A stretch of 64,000 nt of DNA, taken from Flavobacterium seoulense (GTDB taxonomy: Bacteria; Bacteroidota; Bacteroidia; Flavobacteriales; Flavobacteriaceae). A program made the translations under genes and the position numbers. The stretch covers positions 120,550 to 184,549 of the forward strand of contig NZ_JNCA01000017.1 of the NCBI RefSeq assembly GCF_000695795.1, in the 5' to 3' direction. The stretch's first letter is position 1, and each line of letters begins with the position of its first letter. Below are positions 63,306 to 64,000 of the stretch, piece after piece. The notes beneath the pieces are model-generated. The model was not told the origin of the DNA. It made no database searches and saw only the letters and a list, made by a program, of their open reading frames with translations.

Positions 63306-63830
63306 TTACAGGCTTGTAATACTTTTTATCGTTATACCAGTAAAGCAATCGTCCATACATCCTTTTGTATCGTATCCACAAGTTGAAATTAATCCATTGT
63401 TTTTAGTTTCAAAATAAGTGGTTGTATTTTTTCGTTTAATCAACCAATCATTTTCTGCCTTAGCATAAATTTCGTCTAATGTCAACGGACTTGCGGCGAA
63501 TGAATTTTGGTGACTATTTATTTCGTTTTCATTTTCAGTCCATTTTAATTCCGCTTTAGGAAAATATTCTGGTGCGCCTAAATATTCAAAATCCCGTTGA
63601 ATTACAACTCCGTTAGATATTGTTATTGTCGTTTCCCATCTACTAGATATAAGAAAAGAACTTCCGGTTACTACATATTGATACGAGTTGTTAGATGAAG
63701 CTTTAAAATCTATCCAAGTATTTTTACTTTTTTCGAAATCACTTTGATAGTTTAAATCATCATCAGATGAACAGCTAAAAAGTGAAATATTGATGAGCAA
63801 AAGTGAAATGAAGTAAATGATTTTTTTCAT
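63306..63830 (-). CDS. Small lipoprotein of unknown function, DUF6174-like layout
   Basis: 174 residues. The lipoprotein signal ISLLLINISLFSC ends at Cys20. The mature part has KNTWIDFKASSNNSYQYVVTGSSF, then a strand-rich centre (RWETTITISNGVVIQRDF) and a C-terminal TLDEIYAKAENDWL. The Y.Y..... start, ISNG..V and LDEIY pattern resembles the DUF6174 layout, but this is a weak call. Probably membrane-anchored. It stands alone. The 170 bases after it (63831-64000) contain only a possible truncated repeat (GTCGGAATGACAAA, then TTGTCATCC) cut by the window edge. Confidence 0.6.
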   Translation of the reverse strand: MKKIIYFISLLLINISLFSCSSDDDLNYQSDFEKSKNTWIDFKASSNNSYQYVVTGSSFLISSRWETTITISNGVVIQRDFEYLGAPEYFPKAELKWTENENEINSHQNSFAASPLTLDEIYAKAENDWLIKRKNTTTYFETKNNGLISTCGYDTKGCMDDCFTGITIKSITSL

Positions 63831-64000
63831 GATTATTTTGTTTGATGGTTTGTTTTTACTTTACTTAAGTCAATCTGAACAGAAAAGTATTGCGGAGTTT
63901 CCTCCTTTGTCGGAATGACAAACTGTGCGGTTTTGGTTTGTGTTAAAGAACGTTTTAAAACAATTTTTTATTCTCAATCTTGTCATCCTATGTTTGCACA

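Noticed and set aside
63081..63386. Forward-strand ORF (about 101 codons) over the 21-bp repeat, rich in Cys, Asn and Phe
   Set aside because: It exists because the repeat length is a multiple of three. Composition is odd, no start context or promoter is seen, and the reverse-strand ORF is better placed (ATGA overlap with the next gene).

Overview
The window looks like a chromosome segment of a Flavobacterium-like member of the Bacteroidota. The evidence is the AT-rich sequence, flavobacterial-type -7 promoter boxes (TAnnTTTG) without Shine-Dalgarno sequences, a type IX secretion (type B) C-terminal domain, a TonB-receptor-like barrel, DUF1501/DUF1800 proteins, and many flavobacterial-style intergenic inverted repeats. 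I see no rRNA, tRNA, CRISPR array, insertion sequence or prophage, and no gene-free stretch longer than 300 bases.

Layout. 1-4.7 kb (+): the end of an ABC-2 permease, a sigma-54 activator lacking a DNA-binding domain, a degenerate one-domain DEAD-box protein, a DUF2007 protein, a ParE-type toxin-antitoxin pair and a HAD phosphatase. 4.8-13.6 kb: an HxlR regulator divergent from a DsbA/SpxH-like protein, a membrane protein/lipoprotein pair, MtaB, an L,D-transpeptidase, an SDR/propeller operon, PPK2 and a small outer-membrane barrel. 13.9-20.7 kb: a MATE exporter, MeaB, an AEC transporter, DUF1304, a 1-Cys peroxiredoxin, a lone receiver, an HMA-AraC fusion and a Nudix hydrolase. 20.8-26.7 kb (-): purA, a Fur-family regulator, the Rel/Spo ppGpp enzyme, an RNA methyltransferase and FtsE. 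26.9-31.7 kb (+): a 1005-residue TPR protein and an outer-membrane barrel. 32.6-38.2 kb (+): a GreA-like protein, then a compact operon of a divergent gatC candidate, gatA, and a gene encoding GatB fused to aspartyl-tRNA synthetase. 38.4-45.2 kb: a TrmH methyltransferase, gyrB, malate dehydrogenase and SecDF. 45.4-53.4 kb: a T9SS-exported Ig-repeat protein convergent with a translationally coupled signalling operon (three-receiver hybrid kinase, CheR, CheB, receiver-kinase). 53.6-64 kb: a DUF4369 lipoprotein, an M61 peptidase, DUF2805, an EamA transporter, DUF1501/DUF1800, and small accessory genes including a heptad-repeat ORF built from a 21-bp tandem repeat.

The most striking item is the gatC-gatA-gatB::aspS operon. 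It places the synthetase that makes Asp-tRNA(Asn) and the subunit that handles the tRNA in one 1110-residue chain, apparently a covalent transamidosome. The AspRS part has a His at the position I associate with non-discriminating enzymes. Other notable items are a coupled CheR/CheB/hybrid-kinase operon without chemoreceptors, an 11-bp motif shared by the divergently read promoters of that operon and of the neighbouring T9SS gene, three genes whose predicted transcripts have almost no leader, and a structured intergenic element near 12.0 kb.
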